A DNA stretch of 64,000 nucleotides, from assembly GCA_913061435.1 (NCBI GenBank), contig CAJXUK010000002.1, positions 103,171 to 167,170 of the forward strand, read 5' to 3'. This document shows positions 24,168 through 32,446 of this stretch, one piece after another (position 1 is the stretch's first letter; each line of letters begins with the position of its first letter). The notes under the pieces are model-generated. The model searched no databases and was not told the origin of the DNA. It saw nothing but the letters and a program-made list of their open reading frames with translations. The position numbers and the translations under genes are program-made. The DNA is from an uncultured Thalassolituus sp. (GTDB lineage: Bacteria; Pseudomonadota; Gammaproteobacteria; Pseudomonadales; Oceanobacteraceae).

Positions 24168-26763
24168 GCCCCGTAATAATAATCCTCAAGATCCGCACGC
24201 CGCGCGCGAAGCTGAAAAATATGACAATCCGGTACCTAGCCGTGAATTCATCATTCAGACCTTAACCGAACTTGCCGTTCCGTCTACCTTTGAAGACATT
24301 TGTGCGGCGTTGTTTGTGGATGATGAAGATCGCGCCGAAGGGGTGCGCCGCCGCTTAATTGCTATGGCTCGTGATGCTCAAATTGACAGTGATCGCAGTC
24401 GCCAAACTTACTTTCCGCTAGACGAAAAAAAAATAGCCACAGGTATTTTACAAGGCCATAAAGATGGTTATGGCTTTTTACTGCGTGAAGGCAATGAAGA
24501 TGTCTATATTTCTAATAACCAAATGCGCAAAGCATTTCATGGCGACAAAGCCATGGTGCGCATTACTGGCACCGATCGCCGCGGCCGTTTAGAAGGGCAA
24601 ATTGCCAAGGTGCTTGAGCACAACACCACTCATATTGTTGGCCGTTATTTTGAGCAGTCCGGCGGCGTTGGTATTGTTCGCCCCGATAGTAAACGCGTCA
24701 CACATGAAATTGTCATTGCCGCCGAAGATCGCAATGGTGCACAGCACGATCAATTTGTTAGCGTCGAAATCTTACAACAGCCGCGCCCGGGGCAAATGAT
24801 TACTGGCCGCGTTGACGAAGTGCTTGGTAATAACTTGGCTCCTGGTATGGAAATCGAAGTTGCTATTCGTAGCCACGACATTCCAAACACTTGGAGTGAA
24901 GAACTACTGCAAGAACTGAAGTCTATTCCTGAAGAAGTGGTTGAAAAAGACAAAAAGAAACGTGTGGATCTGCGTGACCTGCCGTTTGTTACCATTGACG
25001 GTGAAGACGCCCGAGATTTTGATGACGCCGTGTATGTCGAAAAAGACAGCACAACCAACGATTGGCGTTTGTTTGTTGCCATTGCCGATGTGTCTCATTA
25101 TGTGGGGGTCAATAGCGAACTGGATAAAGAAGCAACTAAACGCGCTACCTCGGTGTATTTTCCGGCCAACGTGATCCCCATGTTGCCAGAAATTATTTCT
25201 AATGGCCTATGTTCATTAAACCCTGATGTTGATCGTTTGGTAATGGTCTGCGAAGTCACCATTAGTGACAAAGGGCAAATGAAAGACTATCAATTTTACG
25301 AAGCCGTTATCCACAGTCATGCTCGTTTAACCTACAACCTAGTCTGGGACATGTTGCAAAAACCTCTCACCGATGATGGCAAACAATGGCGTAAACAGTA
25401 TCGCCCGGTAGTGCCCCATTTAGAAACCCTGTACAGCCTGTATAAAATGCTGCGCAAGGGTCGCACCAAGCGCGGCGCTATCGATTTTGAGACGGTAGAA
25501 ACCAAAATTGAATTCGATAGTCAGCGTAAGATTAGCCAAATTGTACCGACTTCTCGTAACGATGCGCACATGATCATTGAAGAGTGCATGTTAATGGCCA
25601 ACGTTTGTGCGGCTGATTTTTTAAGCCGTTACAAGGTGCCTGGTTTATTTCGTGTGCATAATGGGCCAAGCGAGCAAAAGCTCGACAACCTCAGAGAATT
25701 CTTAGCAGAAATGGGTCTTAACATGGCGACCGGTGATCCATCTCCGAGCCATTATCAAGAACTGTTAAAGAAGATCGCAGATCGCCCAGATGCACAACTG
25801 ATTCAAACCGTTATGTTGCGTTCATTGAGCCAAGCGGTGTATCAACCAGAAAACGAAGGCCACTTTGGCTTGGCGTTTGATGCCTATGCGCACTTTACTT
25901 CTCCGATTCGTCGCTATCCCGATCTTTTGGTGCATCGTGCAATTCGTTCAGTGATTCGCAGTACTCGTGAATGTAAACACGTTCGTCGAGTAACGGGCGC
26001 TGGGCGCTTAGCGAAAAAGGTTATCTTTCCCTACGATTTAACCGCTATGTCGGCATTAGGTGAACACTGTTCGATGGCCGAGCGCCGTGCTGATGATGCC
26101 ACTCGTGATGTCGTTGATTTCTTAAAATGCGAATACATGGAGCAGCATGTTGGCGATGTGTTTGAAGGCACAATCACCGCGGTTACCGGTTTTGGCTTAT
26201 TTGTGTCGTTAAACGATATCTTTGTAGAAGGCTTGGTGCATATTTCCAACCTTAACAATGATTTTTACCAGTTCGACCAAGCCAAACATCGCTTAGTGGG
26301 TGAACGCACGCGTAAGTCCTTCCGCTTAGGTGACTCTTTGTGGATTCAAGTTATGTCCGTGTCTCTGGATGATCGAAAAATTGATTTTGGTTTAACCTCT
26401 GACCCAAGCCACGGCAATACACCTATTGCCGACCACAACGCACCTAACGGTGATGATACTAAGAAGCGTCGTGGCCCACGCCGCAGTGGTAAAAAAACAA
26501 CTAGCAAAACAAAAGATTCGAAAATAGCAGATAAAGACAGCGCTAAAAAAGATTCCAAAAAAGGTGACAAAAAAGACAGCGCGGCTAAAAAGAAAAAACG
26601 CCCAAAATTCAAGCGTCAAAAGCTAAACAATGCCGAAGCTAAATCAAAAAAACAAAGCGCTAGCGCTAAAAGCGGCACAAAAGTCCGAACTGGCAAAGCC
26701 AAAAAGCCCGGCTCTGCCAAGAAAAAAGCCAAAAAATCTAATACCAAAGCGCATAGCGATTAA
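24160..26763 (+). CDS. rnr: Ribonuclease R
   Basis: Processive 3'-5' exoribonuclease that degrades structured RNA and acts in tmRNA and rRNA quality control. The protein is 867 residues, longer than the E. coli 813. GTG start, with CAGGAG 11 bases upstream. Domains: an N-terminal helix-turn-helix (about 15-85), cold-shock domains (about 90-240), the RNB catalytic domain with DGEDARDFDDAVY near 275-290, an S1 domain (about 655-735), and a Lys/Ser-rich tail from about 760 of roughly 100 residues, with many KK and KKK runs. The tail is longer than usual and probably binds RNA or ribosomes. In an rnr-rlmB operon, as in E. coli. Confidence 0.96.
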   Translation: MSKPRNNNPQDPHAAREAEKYDNPVPSREFIIQTLTELAVPSTFEDICAALFVDDEDRAEGVRRRLIAMARDAQIDSDRSRQTYFPLDEKKIATGILQGHKDGYGFLLREGNEDVYISNNQMRKAFHGDKAMVRITGTDRRGRLEGQIAKVLEHNTTHIVGRYFEQSGGVGIVRPDSKRVTHEIVIAAEDRNGAQHDQFVSVEILQQPRPGQMITGRVDEVLGNNLAPGMEIEVAIRSHDIPNTWSEELLQELKSIPEEVVEKDKKKRVDLRDLPFVTIDGEDARDFDDAVYVEKDSTTNDWRLFVAIADVSHYVGVNSELDKEATKRATSVYFPANVIPMLPEIISNGLCSLNPDVDRLVMVCEVTISDKGQMKDYQFYEAVIHSHARLTYNLVWDMLQKPLTDDGKQWRKQYRPVVPHLETLYSLYKMLRKGRTKRGAIDFETVETKIEFDSQRKISQIVPTSRNDAHMIIEECMLMANVCAADFLSRYKVPGLFRVHNGPSEQKLDNLREFLAEMGLNMATGDPSPSHYQELLKKIADRPDAQLIQTVMLRSLSQAVYQPENEGHFGLAFDAYAHFTSPIRRYPDLLVHRAIRSVIRSTRECKHVRRVTGAGRLAKKVIFPYDLTAMSALGEHCSMAERRADDATRDVVDFLKCEYMEQHVGDVFEGTITAVTGFGLFVSLNDIFVEGLVHISNLNNDFYQFDQAKHRLVGERTRKSFRLGDSLWIQVMSVSLDDRKIDFGLTSDPSHGNTPIADHNAPNGDDTKKRRGPRRSGKKTTSKTKDSKIADKDSAKKDSKKGDKKDSAAKKKKRPKFKRQKLNNAEAKSKKQSASAKSGTKVRTGKAKKPGSAKKKAKKSNTKAHSD

Positions 26764-26789
26764 TGCGCGCCTCCTAAACAGGAAACAGA

Positions 26790-27530
26790 ATGAAACTTGA
26801 GATCGTTTACGGTATTCATGCCGTAATGACATTACTGCAACGCAGCCCAGAAAAAGTCACTGAGCTGTGGGTGCTAAAAAGTCGTGAAGACAAGCGCATG
26901 CAAGACATTATCGACTTGGCCGAAGCACAAGGTATTCCTATCATGGAAACCAATAAAGGCTTATTAAACCAAAAAGCCGATGGCAACCATCAAGGCGTTA
27001 TCGCCATGCGTTATCCACAACGTGGCTACAGTGAAAAGAATCTAGAAGAAGAGCTGGATAAAATCGAAGGCACTCCGCTAATTCTTGTATTAGACGGCGT
27101 AACCGACCCACATAATCTGGGCGCTTGTTTGCGCACCGCCGATGCCGCTGGCGTGCACATGGTGATTGCCCCTAAAGATAATTCTGCACCTTTAAATGCC
27201 GTGGCTAGCAAAATTGCTTGTGGCGCAGCAGAAGCGATTCCGTATATTCAAGTCACCAACCTGTCTCGTACTTTGAAAGACCTGCAACAACGAGGAATTT
27301 GGATTACCGGTACTGCGGGTGAAGCAACACAATCGGTTTATCAGGCCGACTTAAAAGGCCCAACAGCGATTGTAATGGGTGCAGAAGGCAAAGGCATGCG
27401 TCGCTTAACTCGCGAACACTGTGATTTTTTGATCAATATCCCTATGGCTGGCGAAGTTAGCTCATTAAACGTGTCTGTAGCGACTGGTGTATGCTTATTC
27501 GAAATTGTGCGCCAGCGCCTTAGCAACTAA
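26790..27530 (+). CDS. rlmB: 23S rRNA (guanosine(2251)-2'-O)-methyltransferase
   Basis: SPOUT-class methyltransferase that modifies G2251 in the peptidyl-transferase P loop. The protein is 246 residues; the N-terminal substrate-binding domain (YGIHAVMTLLQRSP) leads to the SpoU motifs VLDGVTDPHNLGACLRTAD (about 93-111), IVMGAEGKGMRRL (about 193-205) and IPMAGEVSSLNVSVA (about 214-228). It lies 26 bp after rnr and has AGGAAA before the ATG. Its stop codon is inside a perfect 16-bp tandem duplication. Confidence 0.97.
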   Translation: MKLEIVYGIHAVMTLLQRSPEKVTELWVLKSREDKRMQDIIDLAEAQGIPIMETNKGLLNQKADGNHQGVIAMRYPQRGYSEKNLEEELDKIEGTPLILVLDGVTDPHNLGACLRTADAAGVHMVIAPKDNSAPLNAVASKIACGAAEAIPYIQVTNLSRTLKDLQQRGIWITGTAGEATQSVYQADLKGPTAIVMGAEGKGMRRLTREHCDFLINIPMAGEVSSLNVSVATGVCLFEIVRQRLSN

Positions 27531-27556
27531 TCCAAACGTAAACTAATCCAAACGTA
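27525..27556. repeat. Perfect 16-bp tandem duplication over the rlmB stop codon
   Basis: AACTAATCCAAACGTA occurs twice with no gap; the first copy contains the stop TAA (27528-27530). It forms most of the spacer before the MscS gene. Confidence 0.9.
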
Positions 27557-27568
27557 AAAGGATAAACA

Positions 27569-28666
27569 ATGGAATTTTGGCAAGACCTACTGCAGCAAAA
27601 CTATGATTGGCTATGGGAAGCAGGATTGACCTGCTTAATCACCCTAGTCGCAGCCTTGGTGTGGCATTATTTTCATAAAAAACTCGATGCCATTATTTTG
27701 AAAAGCAAAAACCGCTGGGATGACATTGCGTTAAATGCTTTTGGCACCCCTATTAACTGGTTAATTGTGATTATTGGCGCCTCTTGGTTTGCAGACATCA
27801 CCGCGCGTCATTTTTCTGCAGAAATTATCAACAGCATTCCTGTTGCACGCCAACTGGCGGTATTGGTTATTGCCGCTTGGGGCACTTGGCGCTTAATTAA
27901 TGGCGTTGAAGAAAAACAACTGGATAAAGGAAACGACCCCACCACGGTTCAGTTGGTGGGTAAGTTAACAAAGATGATTGTGGTGATTTTAATCATCTTG
28001 CCGATTTTTCAAATTTTAGGCATTTCAATTTCGGGCATGTTAGCGTTCGGTGGCATGGGCGGTTTAATTGTTGGTATGGCAGCGAAAGATTTACTGTCTA
28101 ACTTTTTTGGCTCGATTATCATCTACCTTGATAAGCCTTTTATTGTCGGCGACTGGATTCGCTCACCCGATAGAAGCATTGAAGGCACCGTAGAAAAGAT
28201 CGGCTTTCGTTTAACTTCGATTCGCACCTTTGATAAACGCCCGCTGTATGTTCCCAACTCAATTTTTACCAACATTTCGGTTGAAAACCCATCCCGTATG
28301 AGTAATCGACGGATTAACGAAACCATTGGTGTGCGTTACAGCGACTCGCGTAAATTGCCAATGATTTTAGACGACGTGCGCACCATGCTGGTTGAGCACG
28401 ACGACATTGATAACAACCAGACCTTAATCGTAAATTTTAATAGCTTTGGCGCATCAAGCCTCGATTTCTTTATTTATACCTTCACCAAGACAACCGATTG
28501 GATTGATTACCATCACATTAAACAAGACGTGATGCTTAAAATTTTAAACATCATTCATGAGCACGGGGCCGATTGCGCTTTCCCAACACGCACTTTGCAC
28601 CTTGATTCAATGCCAGAGCCGCAAGCGCTCGCTGCTGCAGCCCCTGCTGATAAAGCTCCACAGTAA
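27569..28666 (+). CDS. MscS-family mechanosensitive channel
   Basis: A 365-residue channel of the small-conductance family. Three or more membrane helices in the first half (about 17-33, 60-80, 92-110, 130-155) lead to the pore helix and the conserved GMAAKDLLSNFFGSIIIYLDKPF (in two parts, about 168-190) and VGDWI. A beta domain and a C-terminal alpha/beta domain follow. The last residues are Ala/Pro rich. It opens on membrane tension to release osmolytes during hypo-osmotic shock. AAAGGA Shine-Dalgarno. Likely in the rnr-rlmB transcript; the stop lies in a 15-bp repeat. Confidence 0.9.
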   Translation: MEFWQDLLQQNYDWLWEAGLTCLITLVAALVWHYFHKKLDAIILKSKNRWDDIALNAFGTPINWLIVIIGASWFADITARHFSAEIINSIPVARQLAVLVIAAWGTWRLINGVEEKQLDKGNDPTTVQLVGKLTKMIVVILIILPIFQILGISISGMLAFGGMGGLIVGMAAKDLLSNFFGSIIIYLDKPFIVGDWIRSPDRSIEGTVEKIGFRLTSIRTFDKRPLYVPNSIFTNISVENPSRMSNRRINETIGVRYSDSRKLPMILDDVRTMLVEHDDIDNNQTLIVNFNSFGASSLDFFIYTFTKTTDWIDYHHIKQDVMLKILNIIHEHGADCAFPTRTLHLDSMPEPQALAAAAPADKAPQ

Positions 28667-28711
28667 AGAGCTCCTGTGTAAAGAACTCCACAGTAAAGAG
28701 CTCCGGTATAA
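28649..28711. repeat. 15-bp repeat carrying four in-frame TAA stops
   Basis: Units of the form TAAAGAGCTCCWSWG repeat with a 15-bp period. TAA occurs in frame with the channel gene at 28664, 28679, 28694 and 28709. The last coding codons (GAT AAA GCT CCA CAG) resemble the unit itself. Confidence 0.85.
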
Positions 28712-28742
28712 AAAAGCACTGCAAAGAAGCATTAAACTGCAG

Positions 28743-28790
28743 GCACAAAAAAGCCGTCATTCGAGTGATCGAATGACGGCTTTTTTGTGC
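28743..28790. terminator. Perfect 22-bp-arm palindromic bidirectional terminator
   Basis: The arms GCACAAAAAAGCCGTCATTCGA (split at 28743-28764) and its exact complement (28769-28790) flank GTGA. There are six-T tracts on both strands between convergent genes. Confidence 0.92.
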
Positions 28791-28806
28791 GTTTAGCACT
28801 ATCCAG

Positions 28807-30015
28807 TTATTGTGTATTCTCTGAAGTAAATGGCTCGGGTTTACTTAACGCTAAAAAGTCATTCACCGTCATAGTCGCTGTGCTAGCTGGGCTGGGGGGG
28901 GTAATAGTTACCTGACCTTCTTTATTAAAATCCAGCGTTACCTTATAAGTTGCAGAGTTGTTCGTGTGATCAAGGGTCAAAATGCCAGAAGGCTTTCCTA
29001 ACGTTAACTTCATGTCTGTCCAAGTAACGACTGTTTTACCACCGTCCCCACCACCCATAAGCGCACTTTCCATCGTGGCAGTGAGCTGATTGCTGTAATC
29101 AACTACTAATTCATTATTTGAGCCACAGCTCTCGGTTGGGGTGGACTCTAAATTGAAGTCGGTAAAACGAGTATACTCATAAAAAGCAGCGTTTGCGTTG
29201 CCTTCATAAGCGCCCACTTCATCGGTTTTTAAGCCCTGGGTATTAACCGTTCGGTAAGTTCTTGATGGCTCATTCGTATTGCTATTGCATACTAAGTCAC
29301 TAGTAGAGAAGTTGATGTAGGATTCGTAGGCGTGATCAAAAAAGAAAATAATGTCTTCTGTTTGAAACAGATAATCGACTTTTTCCTCTTTCTCTCGTTC
29401 ATTGGAGGCATTGAAGACAGGCTGACCATCTTCATCAACCTTATCAATCAACCCTACTGCAGATATTAAACTGCTGGTTTTTGTCTCTGATGAAAGGGTG
29501 GTGTCTGTTGTTTTGGTAACATTAAAGAAGCCATCAAAATATTTACCGTTGAATCCCTCGTCTTGACAAGCAATCGCTTGGCTCAGCTGAGATTCTTTAG
29601 TGATTACTGCGGCATTACTGTTGCAATCAACTGAAGCGTCACCGCTATTAAAGCATTGAGCCGACGCAATTTGGCTTTTTATTTGACCACTGACTCGGCA
29701 GTCCCGAGTGTCTGATAAACGAAATAAATTAAGCAATAAATCAAATGCCGCCAGTTCATTAGTAAACACCGAACGTATCATACTGTTTTGGGTAATAGCC
29801 CGATAAGCATGAGACGCAGCTTTTTGTTCAGTATTAGCGTCCCATTCAACAGCAGCAAAGGTCTGATCAAATTCAACTTCAGCTGGAGTAATAACAACGG
29901 AAGGAGCGACATTCGTGGAACTATTGTTCCCTTCGCAACCAACCAACCCCAAAGTAGCCAATACGCCAAGCAATGCCGTTGTTGTTTGTTTGTTTTTTAA
30001 ATTTCTCATTAACAT
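28807..30015 (-). CDS. Putative lipoprotein of unknown function with a C8/G8 tract
   Basis: A 402-residue protein with a lipoprotein signal: LLGVLATLGLVGC, lipobox LVGC, Cys at about 27. The mature part is rich in Asn, Thr, Asp and Ser, with about eight cysteines (DCR, QCF, DCN, ACQ, VCN, SCG), suggesting an extracytoplasmic disulfide-containing protein. No known domain is recognised. An alternative start two codons down is possible. A C8 run in the coding strand (complement of 28894-28901), at about codon 371, lies in ITPPSP. Transcribed alone, divergent from rpsF. Confidence 0.65.
   Translation of the reverse strand: MLMRNLKNKQTTTALLGVLATLGLVGCEGNNSSTNVAPSVVITPAEVEFDQTFAAVEWDANTEQKAASHAYRAITQNSMIRSVFTNELAAFDLLLNLFRLSDTRDCRVSGQIKSQIASAQCFNSGDASVDCNSNAAVITKESQLSQAIACQDEGFNGKYFDGFFNVTKTTDTTLSSETKTSSLISAVGLIDKVDEDGQPVFNASNEREKEEKVDYLFQTEDIIFFFDHAYESYINFSTSDLVCNSNTNEPSRTYRTVNTQGLKTDEVGAYEGNANAAFYEYTRFTDFNLESTPTESCGSNNELVVDYSNQLTATMESALMGGGDGGKTVVTWTDMKLTLGKPSGILTLDHTNNSATYKVTLDFNKEGQVTITPPSPASTATMTVNDFLALSKPEPFTSENTQ
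28894..28901. repeat. G8 homopolymer inside the lipoprotein gene
   Basis: Eight consecutive G on the plus strand, a slippage-prone tract. A one-base change would alter the last 30 or so residues of the lipoprotein. Confidence 0.85.
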
Positions 30016-30150
30016 GGTGAGCTCTCTATTTTTATCGTTTTTATATGGCTCTAGTGTAATCCAGCAGCCTTTGCTGGCAAAGCCCCTCTCACTTATTTAT
30101 GAATACTGTTGGATTTATTCATTTAAAGTAAGCTGCAGTAAGGTATTTGA

Positions 30151-30179
30151 TTGAATATTGTTCACTTGCCTGATAAAAT
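30151..30179 (+). promoter_or_regulatory. Sigma-70-type promoter for the rpsF operon
   Basis: -35 TTGAAT (30151-30156), a 17-bp spacer, -10 TAAAAT (30174-30179). The predicted 5' leader is about 125 nt and contains the dyad CTGTCT-G-AGACAG (30194-30206) and a TCTTC/GAAGA hairpin near 30240. An S6:S18 autoregulatory site is possible, but I cannot confirm its motif. Confidence 0.6.
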
Positions 30180-30309
30180 CCGCGCTCATTTTTCTGTCTG
30201 AGACAGCTAAATCTGGCGTTATGTCAGCATTTATCGATCTTCTTCAGAAGACTCCTTGCTTTACTAGTATTTAAGCTAGAAGGCTAAACAAACCATAAGG
30301 AGCCTAAAC

Positions 30310-30741
30310 ATGCGTCATTATGAAGTAGTGTTTTTGGTACACCCTGATCAAAGCGAACAAGTTTCAGCTATGGTAGAGCGTTATACTGCGTCTATCGAAG
30401 AGTCTGAAGGCAAAATCCACCGTTTGGAAGACTGGGGCCGCCGTCATATGGCATACCCAATCAACAACATCCATAAAGCTCACTACGTTTTGATGAACAT
30501 TGAATGTTCTCAAGAAGTTCTAGACGAGCTAACGACTTCTTTCCGTTATAACGATGCTGTTCTTCGTAACATGGTTATTCGTCGTGACGAAGCTGTGACT
30601 GAAGTATCTCCAATTAAAGCGGCTGAAAGCCGTGATGACCGTCGTCGTGATGACCGTCGCACTGAAGCATCTACTGATGCTGCTGACGCAACTGAAACTG
30701 AAGAAGTAGCCACTGACGCTACTGAAGCTGAAGAAGAATAG
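30310..30741 (+). CDS. rpsF: 30S ribosomal protein S6
   Basis: A 143-residue S6 ([41 protein letters not shown]). It binds S18 in the platform of the small subunit. The C-terminal extension is rich in Arg/Asp (DDRRRDDRR) and then Thr/Ala/Glu, ending EAEEE; E. coli S6 also ends in glutamates, extended by RimK. An AAGGAG Shine-Dalgarno is present. First gene of rpsF-rpsR-orf-rplI; priB, found between rpsF and rpsR in enterobacteria, is absent, as in pseudomonads. Confidence 0.97.
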   Translation: MRHYEVVFLVHPDQSEQVSAMVERYTASIEESEGKIHRLEDWGRRHMAYPINNIHKAHYVLMNIECSQEVLDELTTSFRYNDAVLRNMVIRRDEAVTEVSPIKAAESRDDRRRDDRRTEASTDAADATETEEVATDATEAEEE

Positions 30742-30751
30742 GAGTTTCACC

Positions 30752-30979
30752 ATGGCACGTTTTTTCCGTCGTCGTAAGTTTTGCCGTTTCACTGCTGAAA
30801 ACGTTGTAGAGATCGATTATAAAGATCTTGAGACTTTGAAAGGCTACGTTACAGAAACTGGTAAGATTGTTCCAAGCCGTATTACTGGTACTCAAGCTAA
30901 GTATCAGCGTCAATTGTCTACTGCAATTAAACGCGCTCGTTACATTGCTTTATTGCCATACACTGACGCTCATAAATAA
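30752..30979 (+). CDS. rpsR: 30S ribosomal protein S18
   Basis: Seventy-five residues, the standard length: [37 protein letters not shown] in two parts, and [18 protein letters not shown]. It forms a heterodimer with S6. Ten bases after rpsF, with AGGAG before the ATG. Confidence 0.98.
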   Translation: MARFFRRRKFCRFTAENVVEIDYKDLETLKGYVTETGKIVPSRITGTQAKYQRQLSTAIKRARYIALLPYTDAHK

Positions 30980-30997
30980 GCGACGGTTGTAGTAATA

Positions 30998-31855
30998 ATG
31001 TTTAAAGCCCTAGCCAAATGGAGCATGGATAAGCCACTGAACGCCATCATTGCGATTGCCGGTTCTTTGCTTGTTCCTTTTTTGTTTTGGTTAGGTGCTG
31101 CTCTTATGGCGCTTTCTATATTGCGTCATGGAGCAAAAGAAGCTGCCTATGTGGTTTTGTGGGGTAGTTTGCCAGCGTTTGCTTGGCTTGCTATGGGGGA
31201 TTCAACGCCTCTTTTCACTGCCCTTGGCGCTTCGACTTTAGCCATTATCCTGCGCTCTAGTGTTGATCTTAAATTAACACTTATCAGTGCAAGCGGTATG
31301 GGTGTGTTGATTTATTTTGTGTTGCCTATGTTAATGCCCGAGGTATTAGCAGAAGTGCAAAAGCAAAGTGAAGCCATGCTAGCAGAAGCCTTAAAGGATA
31401 ACCTTGAGCTTTGGCAAAGCGTTCAACCTAAAGTTGGCCCCCTAATGGTTGGGGCATTGGCCGCTGTGCAAACAATGGTCATGGTTTTGTGCTTATTATT
31501 AGCGCGTTGGTGGCAAGCTGCATTTTATAACCCTGGTGGTTATAGTGAAGAATTTCATGTTTTAAAACTTCCCGTCGGTTATGTTTCTGGCGTTGTTTTA
31601 TTGCTGTTTTTTGGCTCTAGCCTTCCGCCGTTAGTGAGTGGTATTTTACCAATACTAACCATTCCTCTTGTCATTGCCGGTGTGGCGTTTGTACACGGTA
31701 TTGTTGGGATGAAAAACTTAGGTAAACAGTGGTTGTTTGCGTTTTATATAAGCGTATTTCTACTGGGTCCTTACCTATTCACATTACTAATTTTTATCTC
31801 TCTGATTGATAGCATTATCGATATTAGAGGTAGATTAAAAGACACAGCTGAGTGA
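30998..31855 (+). CDS. Polytopic inner-membrane protein, possibly DUF2232-like
   Basis: A 285-residue protein with about seven or eight hydrophobic segments (near 15-40, 48-65, 72-90, 97-115, 145-170, 190-240 and 250-278) and short charged loops. There is no catalytic motif that I recognise. Pseudomonads carry a membrane protein at the same place between rpsR and rplI, some of which are assigned to the YybS/DUF2232 group related to membrane carrier subunits; that assignment is tentative here. The start is 18 bases after rpsR without a strong Shine-Dalgarno, so it may be coupled. Confidence 0.75.
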   Translation: MFKALAKWSMDKPLNAIIAIAGSLLVPFLFWLGAALMALSILRHGAKEAAYVVLWGSLPAFAWLAMGDSTPLFTALGASTLAIILRSSVDLKLTLISASGMGVLIYFVLPMLMPEVLAEVQKQSEAMLAEALKDNLELWQSVQPKVGPLMVGALAAVQTMVMVLCLLLARWWQAAFYNPGGYSEEFHVLKLPVGYVSGVVLLLFFGSSLPPLVSGILPILTIPLVIAGVAFVHGIVGMKNLGKQWLFAFYISVFLLGPYLFTLLIFISLIDSIIDIRGRLKDTAE

Positions 31856-31895
31856 ACCCAAAAGGTCTCGGCTCTGTAGTGCTAAGGAAATTATT

Positions 31896-32345
31896 ATGCA
31901 AGTTATTCTATTAGAAAAAGTTACAAAATTAGGCGGCCTAGGCGATCAAGTTACTGTTAAGCCAGGTTTCGCACGTAACTTTCTTCTGCCACAAGGTAAA
32001 GCTGTTCCTGCTACTAAAGCAAACGTTGAACAGTTTGAAACTCGTCGTGCAGAACTTGAAAAAGCAGCAGCTGCTAAATTAGAAGCAGCTCAAGCTCGTA
32101 AAGCTAAGATCGAAGAAATCGAATTGACTGTTGCTGTTAAAGCCGGCGACGAAGGTAAGTTGTTTGGTTCTTTGGGCAACCGTGACATCGCTGAACTTGC
32201 TACCGAAGCTGGCGTTGAATTGGTTAAGTCTGAAGTTCGTTTACCAACTGGTCCTATCCGTAACGTGGGTGATTTTGACATCACTGTTCAGTTACACGCA
32301 GAAGTTGCTGCAACATTGAAGCTATTGGTTGTTGCTGAAGACTAA
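31896..32345 (+). CDS. rplI: 50S ribosomal protein L9
   Basis: A 149-residue L9: N-terminal domain [19 protein letters not shown] with [16 protein letters not shown], a long connecting helix (about 45-74, Ala/Lys/Glu rich) and a C-terminal domain with [13 protein letters not shown]. It binds 23S rRNA near the L1 stalk and limits frameshifting. An AAGGAA Shine-Dalgarno is present. A terminator follows, so dnaB has its own start or depends on readthrough. Confidence 0.97.
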   Translation: MQVILLEKVTKLGGLGDQVTVKPGFARNFLLPQGKAVPATKANVEQFETRRAELEKAAAAKLEAAQARKAKIEEIELTVAVKAGDEGKLFGSLGNRDIAELATEAGVELVKSEVRLPTGPIRNVGDFDITVQLHAEVAATLKLLVVAED

Positions 32346-32377
32346 TCTCTTTCGGTATAAACTTTAGTTTTATAAAG

Positions 32378-32414
32378 ATGCACTATTAGCTTATGCTAGT
32401 AGTGCATTTTTTTT
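32378..32414 (+). terminator. Intrinsic terminator between rplI and dnaB
   Basis: ATGCACTA and TAGTAGTGCAT arms with an inner AGC/GCT pairing, followed by eight T. Confidence 0.85.
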
Positions 32415-32446
32415 GATTCAAATTTCTGGCGACCGATTGATTTATA

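Noticed and set aside
28551..28799. Two opposite-strand ORFs with KEL/ELFT-type repeats downstream of the MscS gene
   Set aside because: They are frame readings of the 15-bp stop-codon repeat and the terminator palindrome; no ribosome site and no family character.
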